Of a stretch of DNA of 64,000 nt, positions 34,307 to 43,300 are shown in pieces; within the stretch, counting starts at the first letter, position 1; each line of letters opens with the position of its first letter. Below the pieces are notes generated by a model, which made no database searches, was not told where the DNA came from, and was given only the letters and a program-made list of their open reading frames with translations. A program made the translations under genes and the position numbers. This DNA comes from Bacillota bacterium (GTDB lineage: Bacteria; Bacillota; UBA4882; UBA8346), in the NCBI GenBank assembly GCA_023394955.1, contig JAEWZY010000073.1, forward strand, positions 1 to 64,000, given 5' to 3'.

Positions 34307-35770
34307 TTATTTAAGAGCTCCTATCGCAGCCTTAATCCTCTTAACCACCCGCTCTTTTCCCAAGGCTTGCAGCATTTCATACATTCCGGGAGTGGCGGTT
34401 TTGCCGGAGACGGCCACCCTGAGGGGCATAAAGACATCACCCATCTTTAATTCGAGTTTTTCCGGAAGCGGATGCAACGCGGCTTCCAGTTGGGCGAGGC
34501 CAAACTCGGCCGGAATAGTCTCAATCGTTTCCAATAATGCGTTCAATACCCGGAGTGTCGTCAAGGCGTCCTGTTTCTTGAGGATCAATAATTCCCGGTC
34601 CGGGATCGGAATATCCTCCCGCAGGAAAAAGTCGGTCCAGCCGTTAATGTCGGTTAACAATTTCAACCGCTCCTGGACCAGTGGTATTAGCTGCACCAGG
34701 TATTCGAAACGTTCCGCGGGGCAAGGATCGTGTAATAAGCCCGCCTTCTGCAAAAAAGGCAAGCAGCGCCCGGCCAAGTCACGCGGCTCCAAACTGCGGA
34801 TATAAACTCCGTTGTACCAGTTGAGTTTATCGAGGGCAAAGCGGACCGGCGAAGCATTGACCCGATCCAGGCTAAACATTTTAATCGCTTCGGCTTTGGA
34901 GATTACTTCTTGATCATTCCCGGGATTCCAGCCTAACAACAAGAGAAAATTGAATAAGGCTTCCGGCAAATAGCCTGACTCGCGGTATTCTTTGACGCTG
35001 GTCGCGCCGTGCCTTTTGCTCAGCTTCCCTTTACCGTCCGGAGACAAAAAGATCGAGAGATGGACAAATTGGGGATGTTCCCAACCTAACGCCTGATATA
35101 ACAGAACATGAACCGCCGTGCTGGGCAGCCATTCGTCGCCCCGCAAAACGTGAGTCACCTTCATCAAGTGGTCATCAATCACGTTGGCAAAATGATAAGT
35201 GGGATAACCGTCGGATTTGATCAGGACCAAATCTTCCAGCACGTTGTTTTCAAATTCCAACTCGCCCCGCAGCAGATCTTTGACAACGGTTTTCCCGGCG
35301 AGGGGCGTTTTGAAGCGAATCACCCGCTTCATTCCTTCCGGCGCTTCGGGGGAACCGTCGCGGCAGTGACGGTCATATCCCACCTGTTCTTTGGAACCTT
35401 CCTGAGCTTGCCGGACTTGCTGCAACCGCTCCGGAGTACAATAGCAATAGTATGCTCTCCCTGAGTCAAGCAATTGTTGGGCAAACCGTTGATAGATCTC
35501 CAAACGTTCCGATTGAAAATACGGACCGTATTCGCCGCCAACCTCCGGACCTTCATCCCATTGCAGACCCAGCCAGCGAAGGCTCTCTTTAATGTCTTCC
35601 AGCGAACCGGGGACAAACCGGTTGCGATCCGTATCCTCGATCCTAAGTAAAAATTGGCCCTGGTTACCCTGGGCTAAAAGCCAATCATAGATGGCGGTCC
35701 GGGCGCCTCCGATATGCAGATATCCGGTGGGACTCGGAGCAAATCTGGTCCGGGGCTGATTTGGATTCAT
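34307..35770 (-). CDS. gltX: Glutamyl-tRNA synthetase
   Basis: A 487-residue class I synthetase. RTRFAPSPTGYLHIGGART contains the HIGH-like site; KLSKRHG is the KMSKS motif; RIEDTDRNRFVPGSLEDI and HVLRGDEWLPSTAVH are typical. It charges tRNA-Glu, such as the one at 30007. ATG follows AGGAGTGAG. The stop is followed by a weak hairpin (AAATTGC/GCAATTT at 34271-34287) before the CoA operon promoter. Whether it is discriminating or also charges tRNA-Gln cannot be read here; no gatCAB or glnS is in the window. Confidence 0.96.
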   Translation of the reverse strand: MNPNQPRTRFAPSPTGYLHIGGARTAIYDWLLAQGNQGQFLLRIEDTDRNRFVPGSLEDIKESLRWLGLQWDEGPEVGGEYGPYFQSERLEIYQRFAQQLLDSGRAYYCYCTPERLQQVRQAQEGSKEQVGYDRHCRDGSPEAPEGMKRVIRFKTPLAGKTVVKDLLRGELEFENNVLEDLVLIKSDGYPTYHFANVIDDHLMKVTHVLRGDEWLPSTAVHVLLYQALGWEHPQFVHLSIFLSPDGKGKLSKRHGATSVKEYRESGYLPEALFNFLLLLGWNPGNDQEVISKAEAIKMFSLDRVNASPVRFALDKLNWYNGVYIRSLEPRDLAGRCLPFLQKAGLLHDPCPAERFEYLVQLIPLVQERLKLLTDINGWTDFFLREDIPIPDRELLILKKQDALTTLRVLNALLETIETIPAEFGLAQLEAALHPLPEKLELKMGDVFMPLRVAVSGKTATPGMYEMLQALGKERVVKRIKAAIGALK

Positions 35771-35967
35771 CGAAACTCACTCCTGTATAATTACTGGCAC
35801 TAAAGGTAGTAGCTATCAAACTTGCACGTTATATCATAACACAATCGATTGGAATCAACAAGTAACGTAAGATAACGTATTCTAAAAAAGTTGCTGCTTC
35901 TTAAAACACGGCATAATCCCCTTCTTGTTTTTTTAATAAAGTATGATAAGTGAACTTTACATATTTT

Positions 35968-36732
35968 CTATAATGATGCCTGCCATCCTCCATCGATATA
36001 AATTGCATGGCCATTAACATAGTTGGATGCTTCCGAAGCAAGATAAATAGCTGTTCCAACCAGTTCATCAGGAATACCCCACCTTCCTAACGGTACATTC
36101 TGTTTTACCCAAGCATCGAATTGCGGATCCTCGCTTAGCTTCTTTGTCAAATTAGTAATAAAATATCCGGGACCTATGGCGTTCGTTTGAATATTGTATT
36201 TCCCCCACTCGGTAGCCATGGATTTAGTAAGCATATTTAAACCACCTTTCGATGCACAATAGTTAGCAATTCCAAACCGAGCCTTTTCAGCATTCAGTGA
36301 AGTAATATTAATGATTTTTCCTCTTTTGCGTTTGATCATTTGTTTAACTACGGCCTGCGAGATCATAAAGACCGAACTAAGGTTTACTTCTATAACAATT
36401 TTCCAATCCTCCATGGAAAGTTCCTCAAGTGGAGCACGCCTATGTATTCCAGCATTATTTATAAGCACATCGATTAAACCTATTTTTCTTTCAATTTGAT
36501 CGATACTCTCTACAACTACTTTTTGTTCAGTCACATCAAAGGGGTATCCTACCGCTTTCCCTCCAGTTCGGCAAATCTCATCAACTACTAAACTTACCTT
36601 TTCTGGGATTCGTCCATTAATGATTACTAATGCCCCAGCTTCGGCAAATCCTTTAGCAAGGCTATAACCAATCCCTTGGCTTGAACCAGTAATTAAGACA
36701 ACTTTATCTTTAACAGTGAATAAGTTATTCAT
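35968..36732 (-). CDS. Gluconate 5-dehydrogenase-like short-chain dehydrogenase
   Basis: A 254-residue SDR: cofactor site TGSSQGIGYSLA, VLINNAGIHRR, catalytic Ser in NITSLNAEKARFGIANYCASK with Tyr and Lys, then GPGYFITNLT and NGHAIYIDGGW. The sequence is closest in pattern to IdnO/Gno-type gluconate 5-dehydrogenases. It is the last gene of the ABC-transporter catabolic locus on the same strand but is separated from it by a terminator hairpin. The substrate is unknown; a 2- or 5-ketogluconate-like polyol acid is one option. Confidence 0.78.
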   Translation of the reverse strand: MNNLFTVKDKVVLITGSSQGIGYSLAKGFAEAGALVIINGRIPEKVSLVVDEICRTGGKAVGYPFDVTEQKVVVESIDQIERKIGLIDVLINNAGIHRRAPLEELSMEDWKIVIEVNLSSVFMISQAVVKQMIKRKRGKIINITSLNAEKARFGIANYCASKGGLNMLTKSMATEWGKYNIQTNAIGPGYFITNLTKKLSEDPQFDAWVKQNVPLGRWGIPDELVGTAIYLASEASNYVNGHAIYIDGGWQASL

Positions 36733-36789
36733 GTTTTCTATCCCTTCCCTTTCGTATTAAAAAATGGGAGTTTTTTTGACATGTCGAAT

Positions 36790-36833
36790 AAAAAAAGACC
36801 CGTCGTGAAAATAACGGGCCTAACTCACGACGG
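36790..36833 (-). terminator. Intrinsic terminator after the second NitT/TauT-type permease
   Basis: On the minus strand CCGTCGTGA and TCACGACGG form a 9-bp perfect stem around a 16-base loop, followed by a run of seven T. It ends the transporter operon just before the SDR gene; readthrough may still reach the SDR. Confidence 0.85.
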
Positions 36834-36846
36834 ATTTTATGAAATA

Positions 36847-37659
36847 TCATTTGTTTTCGGGAACCCATTTGGTTAAAAAACGGGAGAAATATACAAATAT
36901 GGCATCGAGCATCGCGGCAATTATTGTAATCCAAAGAATAGCTGCTATAATGGATTTAGCTGCTAAAACAGGGATTAGAAAAGCAAATACCCGTCCAACA
37001 CCGCTTTGCGAACCCATTAATTCCGCCACAACTTCAATGCCCCAGCTAGACGCCATAACCACTCGAATCCCTCCGATAAGTTCCGGAAAAATTGCTGGTA
37101 GAACTACAGTTTTAAAAACCAACCCCCTACTAGCACCTAAAGTTAAAGCAAACTGTTTTTGAGTTAGCAACACATTATTAATCGCTTCTACAGTAAAAAC
37201 CACAACTCTCATAAAACAAAAGAACACAACTACCAAAAACTGAGTAAAAGCACCTGGGCCAAACCATAGCAGCAAAAAGGGAACAGCTACCAAAGGTGGT
37301 ATAGCCCTAATTGTCTCTAAAGGAGGTTCGATAAAATCTCGTAACTTTTCACTCCATCCTAAAACCAATCCTGCAACTATTCCCAAAAAGGATCCCACCA
37401 TGACTCCGCTAGCCCAACGCTGAATAGTATAGATTAAGTGTGGGAATAAACCTTTACTCCCTCCGCCTTGAGAACTAATAAGCGTCGAACTGAATAAACC
37501 ACCGAATAATTCTCCTATTACAGCCGAAGGTGATGGGAGCCGACTGGGCGGTAAGATATGAGAAATGATTTCCCAACAAACGAAAATTAGTACCACTCCA
37601 AAGCTTTTGATTAATATTTCTTTCAAACTCAATTTAACCGGCGTAATACTTTTGCCCAT
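36847..37659 (-). CDS. NitT/TauT-type ABC permease (second)
   Basis: A 270-residue permease with six predicted spans and the BPD_transp_1 loop (ALTLGASRGLVFKTVVLPAIFPELIGGIR). It resembles SsuC/TauC. I chose ATG at 37659, ten bases after AAGGA. It is a paralogue of the permease at 39092 and lies on the other side of the solute-binding protein, so the transporter may be a heterodimer, or two specificities may share one ATPase. Confidence 0.88.
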   Translation of the reverse strand: MGKSITPVKLSLKEILIKSFGVVLIFVCWEIISHILPPSRLPSPSAVIGELFGGLFSSTLISSQGGGSKGLFPHLIYTIQRWASGVMVGSFLGIVAGLVLGWSEKLRDFIEPPLETIRAIPPLVAVPFLLLWFGPGAFTQFLVVVFFCFMRVVVFTVEAINNVLLTQKQFALTLGASRGLVFKTVVLPAIFPELIGGIRVVMASSWGIEVVAELMGSQSGVGRVFAFLIPVLAAKSIIAAILWITIIAAMLDAIFVYFSRFLTKWVPENK

Positions 37660-37704
37660 TGTTACCGTTCCTTCCACAAAAACAGTTTTTCGAACGACTG
37701 AATA

Positions 37705-39015
37705 TTAAAGACTTTTCTTCGCCGCTTCGGCAAACCTTACCGCATCCAGGTAATTATATGCCTTATAGTAATACTCGGCTTTAGTCAAGAGATCTTTGGT
37801 TGTGTGTGAGAACTTTTTTGCCGACTTGACTTCAGCCATTACGTTCTCAGCCTTTTTCTTAAGTTCTTTCATTTCATAATATAGTTGCGGGGCGACGGTA
37901 ACTGAGTTTTCAGTAATCTCGCCTTGTTTATAGACTCCTTTTTCAACCCAAGCTCTGATTTTAGAACCTAATTCATTCTTATAATAAAACGGATCATTAG
38001 GATTCTCATACCAGGGCGCTTGTTTTTCAAACGTCACAAATGGGTTTAGGGAATCGTAGAGAAACTTTAAACCTTTCTCCGTCATGTTTTGACCGGAAAC
38101 GCTATTAAGATAAGGTAGATGAAGTTTTATTGCGTCTTTTTGATTCTTATCCATAAAATCAATGATCCGATAAAACACACTGCACAATCTGAGGACAGTA
38201 TCGTGATTGTTTTTCAAAAATTGGTCAGTAGTGCACAAACCGGCGACCAATACTCCCTGGAGTTCATCAGATTCAGGAGATGCTTTGGCCATAGTCGCCA
38301 TATCCTCAGCGGTAAAAATAGGCTTATATCCCTTGGTCTCCAGCTGCATTCGGGACGGAGCGCCTGTAGTAGCAAAATCTGCTCTTCCTGTAAGCATCAT
38401 CGCAGTAATCTTAGAATCTTCCAGCACCATACTCTTGACATCATCGAGAGATAATCCGGCTTTCTTCAAAGATTGTTCAACGAAGGCTATATTCGCAGGG
38501 ATTTGTGCATAGGCATAGACCTTCCCCTTAAGCTGAGCCATTGTCTTATCCAATGCTTTCTCCGGATCTTTCTCTTCTTTTAGGAATTCCTTGTAGCTTT
38601 TATATCCCATATCGCTTCTAGCCACAATTGCAAATCCTAAGAAAGTATTGCTTCCAAAGAAAAATTTCAGATTAGGAGCATCTTTTAAAACCGGCAAAAG
38701 ACTTCCCGCATGCCCTGTCATTATATCAACCGTTCCCGCAATCATTACCGCGGTACGTTGTTCGGAAGGAATCACTTTTCCGTATGGTTTAGGGTCTATG
38801 ATTATTCCAGCCTCTTCAAACCAACCCTGTTTCATCCCAATAATCGCCCAGGTCTGATCGCCAAAAGGCGCCATTCCTATCCTTACTTCAACTTTGGGTA
38901 TTTTGGGTATTTCCTGTTTTCCAGCTCCATCGACCATTATTAACCCTGATAGAAAGGAAATTGCCATGATTACCATTGTTAAAACCAAATAGAACCTTCT
39001 TTTGTTCTTAAACAT
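37705..39015 (-). CDS. NMT1/SsuA-type ABC solute-binding protein
   Basis: A 436-residue protein: basic start, hydrophobic signal region to ~30, no lipobox cysteine (the segment reads MVDGAGKQE), then a periplasmic-binding fold (VEVRIGMAPFGDQTWAIIGMKQGWFEEAGI, GTVDIMTGHAGSLLPVL). The last ~90 residues form an alpha-helical extension rich in Lys and Ala (EMKELKKKAENVMAEVKSA), longer than usual for SsuA-like proteins. ATG follows GGGAGGC. It sits between the two permease genes. Related proteins bind sulfonates, nitrate, aromatics or pyrimidine precursors; the ligand here is unknown. Confidence 0.88.
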   Translation of the reverse strand: MFKNKRRFYLVLTMVIMAISFLSGLIMVDGAGKQEIPKIPKVEVRIGMAPFGDQTWAIIGMKQGWFEEAGIIIDPKPYGKVIPSEQRTAVMIAGTVDIMTGHAGSLLPVLKDAPNLKFFFGSNTFLGFAIVARSDMGYKSYKEFLKEEKDPEKALDKTMAQLKGKVYAYAQIPANIAFVEQSLKKAGLSLDDVKSMVLEDSKITAMMLTGRADFATTGAPSRMQLETKGYKPIFTAEDMATMAKASPESDELQGVLVAGLCTTDQFLKNNHDTVLRLCSVFYRIIDFMDKNQKDAIKLHLPYLNSVSGQNMTEKGLKFLYDSLNPFVTFEKQAPWYENPNDPFYYKNELGSKIRAWVEKGVYKQGEITENSVTVAPQLYYEMKELKKKAENVMAEVKSAKKFSHTTKDLLTKAEYYYKAYNYLDAVRFAEAAKKSL

Positions 39016-39091
39016 TGACCTGCCTCCCTTTTGTTTGATAAAACAATATCAAGTAAGACAATAATTATTGGCATTCCCCCTTATTTATTTA

Positions 39092-39946
39092 TTAAGCCGG
39101 AGAAGACTCAGGCAACCACTTAGTAAAAGTTCGTAAGACTTTTACGACTAAAATATTTAATATAGTCGAATAAAGCCCAAATAAAATTGCAATCACAACC
39201 ATTCTTCCCGTCATAAAAAACATCTCTGATAAAATCAGCAATTTCCCCAACCCGACTTCAACCGCTAAATATTCCGCTCCTAGAGTTGTTGCCCAAGCAG
39301 TGCCAAGGGCAACCCGAATACTTCCTGTAATTCCAGGAACAATTGCCGGAATAATCACTGTTTTATAAATTTGGCCACGAGTCGCCCCTAAAGTAGAGGC
39401 GAACTGGGAATACTCCGGTGGGACGTTGCGGATCGCTTCAAGTGCGTTAACGATCAAGATTACAAAAATTGAAAAAGTGATATAAATTACATTCCCGATC
39501 TCCCTGCCCCCAAACCAGAGCAAAAACAAAGGAATTAATGCCAGTGTAGGAATAGCGCGAGTCAGACTAATCGGCCAATCAAACAACCATCTACAGGTTT
39601 TACTCCAACCCATTACTAAAGCAGTGCCTACTCCTAAAAAAACTCCTAAAGCCATTCCGACAAGCACCCTTAAAATCGTAATCATAGAATGCTTCCCAAG
39701 CACTAAGAATGCCAAACCATAAGATGACTGCTCCGCAACCCCATCATGTCCCCAAAATGCGGCAAAACCGGGAAGGTCTATCAAAAATACATCCCATGGA
39801 CTTGGTAAAATGATATTCGCATGAGTTAACATAGCCCTGGCAACTAACGATACCAAACACCAGACAGCCAGTATAGTCGGAATTCCCAAATACCGGATAA
39901 GCGATTTATGCTTTTTGTCCAAATTTATACGGAAAAATTTTGCCAT
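39092..39946 (-). CDS. NitT/TauT-type ABC permease (first)
   Basis: A 284-residue permease with six predicted spans and the permease loop FASTLGATRGQIYKTVIIPAIVPGITGSIR. ATG follows AAGGAG. It pairs with the ATPase at 41214 and, by position, with the second permease at 36847. Its membrane neighbour FWGHDGVAEQSSYG forms a long first external loop. Confidence 0.88.
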   Translation of the reverse strand: MAKFFRINLDKKHKSLIRYLGIPTILAVWCLVSLVARAMLTHANIILPSPWDVFLIDLPGFAAFWGHDGVAEQSSYGLAFLVLGKHSMITILRVLVGMALGVFLGVGTALVMGWSKTCRWLFDWPISLTRAIPTLALIPLFLLWFGGREIGNVIYITFSIFVILIVNALEAIRNVPPEYSQFASTLGATRGQIYKTVIIPAIVPGITGSIRVALGTAWATTLGAEYLAVEVGLGKLLILSEMFFMTGRMVVIAILFGLYSTILNILVVKVLRTFTKWLPESSPA

Positions 39947-39971
39947 TTAATTTCTCCTTAAATATGATTTA

Positions 39972-40685
39972 TCAATTCATTTTCAACAATCTTAATATGT
40001 TTTCTCCTAAAATTAATCGCCGTTGTGTTTCATCGGTAATTAGTTTTTCAACTTTTTGGCGTTCATAATCAAAGTAGGCTACCGGTGTGTCCGTCCCCCA
40101 GATTACCCGTTCCGCCCCAATCACATTTACAAAATTTCGAACATCATCCGCATACATGATTGAGGTTTCAACCCAAATATTTTTGTTACGACTAGCCACG
40201 CGCAGTCCTTGTTCACGCGCCCAAAGAAAACCTCCATGGGCCATTATAAGGTTCACTTCTGGAAAAGTGCGAGCCATCTCCTCAAATTGATAAGGATTGT
40301 TAAAAACTTCGTCACAGCCATGGCAAATAATTGGAATTCCTAATTTCAATGCTTTTTTGAAGATTGGGTCAGTAAGCTTATGGTTATCAAGGGGATATCC
40401 ATTGCGAAGCGGATGAAGTTTAATCCCTTTAGCCCCATACAACTCAACATATTTTTCAACTGTCTCCGCCGCGTTTTTTTCCCAGGCATTAACACCAACA
40501 AATCCAATCAACCTATCGGGATATTTTTTAACCGATTTTCCTACATAATCATTATCCCAATCAATAGGGAACGGAAAAACGACACACTTATCCACGCCCT
40601 CGTTATCCATTCGTTCAATTAAACTTTCAGGACTCTGACGGATATCCACCCGCGAACCCAAATGATTATGCGCATCTACTATCAT
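39972..40685 (-). CDS. Amidohydrolase-2 family metal hydrolase
   Basis: A 237-residue TIM-barrel protein beginning MIVDAHNHLG, with the HxH metal pair, GIKLHPLRNG, IICHGCDE, IMAHGGFLW and the late WGTDTP aspartate. Family members hydrolyse or decarboxylate small acids and lactones. It is shorter than many members (300+), like compact YcfH-relatives of the amidohydrolase-2 group. ATG follows AGGAGG. With a transporter, a RidA-like protein and an SDR it forms a catabolic set. Confidence 0.82.
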   Translation of the reverse strand: MIVDAHNHLGSRVDIRQSPESLIERMDNEGVDKCVVFPFPIDWDNDYVGKSVKKYPDRLIGFVGVNAWEKNAAETVEKYVELYGAKGIKLHPLRNGYPLDNHKLTDPIFKKALKLGIPIICHGCDEVFNNPYQFEEMARTFPEVNLIMAHGGFLWAREQGLRVASRNKNIWVETSIMYADDVRNFVNVIGAERVIWGTDTPVAYFDYERQKVEKLITDETQRRLILGENILRLLKMN

Positions 40686-40798
40686 TCCAAATCCTCCTAA
40701 GATTTTAATCCAAGCAACATGGCTGGGCTTCTTTCAATTATGATCTCAGTTCCGTCGAACTTAAACCGCAATTAAGCATCGTAGCAAAACAGCTGACA

Positions 40799-41194
40799 TC
40801 AAAGATCGATCATTGCTAAGGCCTCAATTTCTACCAACAATTCTTTGCGAACCAATGCCTTTATTTCAACGGCGGTCGCAGCAGGGGTTGAATTTTTAAA
40901 GTATTCGCGCCTTACTTCGAGGACATCTCCGATCTGTCCAATATCAGTCAAAAAAATAGTTACTTTAAAAACATTGTCAAGACTAGCCCCTACTTCCTTC
41001 AGTATTGTACTCATGTTTTCTAAAACTTGTCTTGTCTGGGCCTTTATGTCTCCAACTCCTACCACTTCACCATGGATGTTGGTGGCAATCTGTCCGGCAA
41101 CCGCTATTAAACGCCCTGGACCTACTATTGCCCCATGTGCGGCTGGTTTAGGAAGCTTAGCTACTTTTTCCGGATTAACAAACTTCAATTCCAT
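40799..41194 (-). CDS. RidA-family protein lacking the conserved arginine
   Basis: A 131-residue YjgF/YER057c/UK114-fold protein (VGPGRLIAVAGQIATN, LENMSTILKEVGASLDNVFKVTIFL, LVEIEALA). RidA deaminates reactive enamines and imines, using an arginine in a PAR(S/T) motif near the C-terminus. Here the motif is STPAATAVEIKAL, with Ala at that place, so it probably belongs to a non-deaminase Rid subgroup. ATG follows AAGGAGG. Co-transcribed between the ATPase and amidohydrolase genes. Confidence 0.85.
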   Translation of the reverse strand: MELKFVNPEKVAKLPKPAAHGAIVGPGRLIAVAGQIATNIHGEVVGVGDIKAQTRQVLENMSTILKEVGASLDNVFKVTIFLTDIGQIGDVLEVRREYFKNSTPAATAVEIKALVRKELLVEIEALAMIDL

Positions 41195-41213
41195 TATTTT
41201 TCCTCCTTGTTAA

Positions 41214-41972
41214 TTAGTTTGCGTAAAAATAATTCCAAAGCTGCTTCTTAATATTCTGAAACTCTGTAGAAGAGCGAATTTCATCGTTTCTTGGTCGTTC
41301 AAACGGAACATTATAAATCTTTGCCAATGCTCCTTTAGTAAACACCAATACTCTATCAGCCATAAAAAGCGCTTCTTCAATATCGTGCGTGATAAAAACG
41401 GTTGTTTTCCTCTTCTTTTGCCAAATATTTAGCAATTCTTTTTGCAATGTCACTTTTGTTACATAGTCTAAAGCACCAAACGGCTCATCCATCAACAATA
41501 CTTCTGGATTGTTAGCCAATACCATTGCAATAGCAACCTTTTTCTTCATTCCCCCGGAGAGTTCTTTGGGATAAAAATTCGCATAATTCTGTAATCCAAC
41601 CATTTCTAACTGACGCATTGCGGTTTCGCGCCGCTCTTCTTTAGGTACTTTCTGTAATTCTAAACCATATTCAACATTTTCGACCACCTTCCGCCAAGGG
41701 AAAATAGCATCTTGCTGAAAAACGACTCCCCTGTCTCTTCCAGGCCCGGTCACTTTTTCTCCATCAACTAAAATCTCGCCATCAGTTGGTTCCAGTAATC
41801 CGGCAACAGTGGAAAGAAAGGTCGTTTTCCCACAACCTGAAGGGCCAATTACCGATACAAATTCTCCCTCGTATATCTGGGTTTCCACCCCCTTTAACGC
41901 AGTATATGTTTGATTACCTTCAGTCTGATAGAATTTGCATAAATTCTTAACTGTAATTTTAACTGGCTTCAT
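41214..41972 (-). CDS. NitT/TauT-type ABC ATPase
   Basis: A 252-residue ATPase. Walker A is GPSGCGKTT, the signature is LSGGMKKKVAIA, Walker B is VLLMDEPFGALD, and the switch histidine is in FITHDIEEALF. It energises the two permeases downstream. Its ATG overlaps the end of the regulator gene by 4 bp (ATGA). It resembles SsuB/TauB. Confidence 0.93.
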   Translation of the reverse strand: MKPVKITVKNLCKFYQTEGNQTYTALKGVETQIYEGEFVSVIGPSGCGKTTFLSTVAGLLEPTDGEILVDGEKVTGPGRDRGVVFQQDAIFPWRKVVENVEYGLELQKVPKEERRETAMRQLEMVGLQNYANFYPKELSGGMKKKVAIAMVLANNPEVLLMDEPFGALDYVTKVTLQKELLNIWQKKRKTTVFITHDIEEALFMADRVLVFTKGALAKIYNVPFERPRNDEIRSSTEFQNIKKQLWNYFYAN

Positions 41973-42712
41973 TTCAATTCTCCTTGTTCTTGTATTAGCT
42001 TAGCATCTTTTATTCTAATAATGGTCGCATCCATATGCTTAATCATACTGTTTCTAGCTTCAATACTATCGCCTCTAGCTATAGCATCATAAATTCTTTG
42101 ATGTTCAGCCAGAACGGCGTCAAGTTTCTCTTCCGTATCCACCACCAATCGTAAAGTATGTCGTAACGAAGACATCAAGACAGCAAATGTATCGATTATA
42201 TGCATCATGACTACGTTTTTACTTGCCTTAACGATGGTAAGATGAAATTCATTATCTCCTTGATTCCAGAGTTTTTCACGGTGTAGGCCGCGCGCTTGTT
42301 CCATGCCACGTATAGCTTGCTCCATTTTTTTTAATTCACTTTTGGTTGCATTTTCGGCAGCTAAGGCAGCGCTGTCGGCTTCAAGATTTTTCCGGATATT
42401 AATAAAGTCATATACATTTTTCATTTCATTTTCCATTAGGGCAATTAAAGGATTCTTGAGTAACGTATCCGTTAACGGCAAAACAAAGATCCCTTGTGGT
42501 TTCCTAGTCTCAACAAATCCAGAGCCCTTCAATTCATTGATGGCGTCTCTGATCGTGGAGCGACCTACCCCGAATAATTTGGCCAGTTCGATCTCGGGTG
42601 GCAACTTATCGCCAGGTTTAACCTCGCCGGACAATATAAGTTCCCGAATACGCTTAGCCACTTCGTCAGATAGTTTTATGGATTGAACTTTCTCTATCAA
42701 ATCTTCAAACAT
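41969..42712 (-). CDS. GntR-family (FadR/FCD type) transcriptional regulator
   Basis: A 247-residue regulator with an N-terminal winged helix (EVAKRIRELILSGEVKPGDKLPPEIELAKLFGVGRSTIRDAIN, then GSGFVETRKPQGIFV) and an all-helical FCD ligand-binding domain (LEADSAALAAENA, DNEFHLTIVKASKN, AEHQRIYDAIARGD). ATG follows AAGGTGG. It is the first gene of the transporter operon and faces a perfect palindrome 25 bp upstream containing GTC-A-GAC, the type of core that FCD regulators bind. Autoregulation and control of the locus are very likely. Confidence 0.93.
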   Translation of the reverse strand: MFEDLIEKVQSIKLSDEVAKRIRELILSGEVKPGDKLPPEIELAKLFGVGRSTIRDAINELKGSGFVETRKPQGIFVLPLTDTLLKNPLIALMENEMKNVYDFINIRKNLEADSAALAAENATKSELKKMEQAIRGMEQARGLHREKLWNQGDNEFHLTIVKASKNVVMMHIIDTFAVLMSSLRHTLRLVVDTEEKLDAVLAEHQRIYDAIARGDSIEARNSMIKHMDATIIRIKDAKLIQEQGELK

Positions 42713-42736
42713 GAATCCACCTTCTTATTTTAAATA

Positions 42737-42773
42737 TCTGATTATATCAATGTCAGACATTGATATAATCAGA
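42737..42773. promoter_or_regulatory. 37-bp perfect palindrome, probable operator of the FadR-type regulator
   Basis: Two perfect 18-base arms (TCTGATTATATCAATGTC and its complement) surround one A. The centre TGTCAGACA fits the GTC-N-GAC core of FCD-type GntR operators. It is 25 bp upstream of the regulator's start codon. There is no T-run, so it is not a terminator. Confidence 0.75.
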
Positions 42774-42947
42774 CTATTCTACGCGTGTTTTGATTCTCCT
42801 TTTTAATAATAAAAAAATAAAAATTTATTTCCGTCAAAAGAAAGGCGCTACACGTAAACGACTTATATTATCAAATATTTTCACATTTTTTCAGCTAAAC
42901 AAATTTATTTTTCACCAAACAGATCAAATGACTATATATGGCTGTCT

Positions 42948-43034
42948 TGGAGTGATGTTAGTACTTTGATCTACTCTGTGATCAACACAAATTATTACGC
43001 ACCTATGAAAATGCTATTGCCTCTTTATGGCACC
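42948..43034 (+). pseudogene. Degenerate copy of the small zinc-ribbon gene
   Basis: The stretch beginning GGAGTGATG and including CTACTCTGTGATCAACACAA, GAAAATGCTATTGCC and CTCTTTATGGCACC is a decayed, shortened copy of 43447-43562. The frame is broken and one cysteine pair is lost. It indicates an old local duplication. The rest of 42774-43094 shows no gene. Confidence 0.6.
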
Positions 43035-43094
43035 ATCTAGTTGCAACCACTAGTAAACAGGTTAATAGCCATCGCTCATACTGATACAAATAAA

Positions 43095-43300
43095 AATAAG
43101 GTCGTTAGAGAACAACCTTATTACAATAATTATTAGTTTTCTGCCCTTGTTGCCTTTTCCCAACGCTTTCTTCTCTTTGGGCTCGAAATTCAGTGCAGAA
43201 TTCCGCTTGGCATCCCCGTTTCACGGCATCAGTTCCTATTTGGCTCCATTGGTCAACCTTTATTTGTTTTGTTGTTTAACCGCAATAAACTTCCTGCCTT
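43095..43300 (-). ncRNA. Candidate structured non-coding RNA (raiA-like)
   Basis: The minus strand contains compact, moderately GC-rich sequence between AT-rich flanks: GGCAGGAAG near the 5' end, CCGTGAAACGG as a tight hairpin, GAATTC...GAATTTC as another, and a final AATAAGGT/ACCTTATT stem (43095-43122) followed by TTTTTATTT, an intrinsic terminator. It can be read as a protein frame (ending QGQKTNNYCNKVVL) but has no start codon with a ribosome site. From memory the central block resembles the raiA-motif RNA of Bacillota; I could not verify this. The promoter is not clear, so the 5' end is approximate. Confidence 0.5.

Noticed and set aside
43125..43280. A minus-strand frame ending QGQKTNNYCNKVVL as a protein gene
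   Set aside because: It has no start codon with a ribosome binding site, and its end lies inside a terminator hairpin; an RNA gene is a better explanation.
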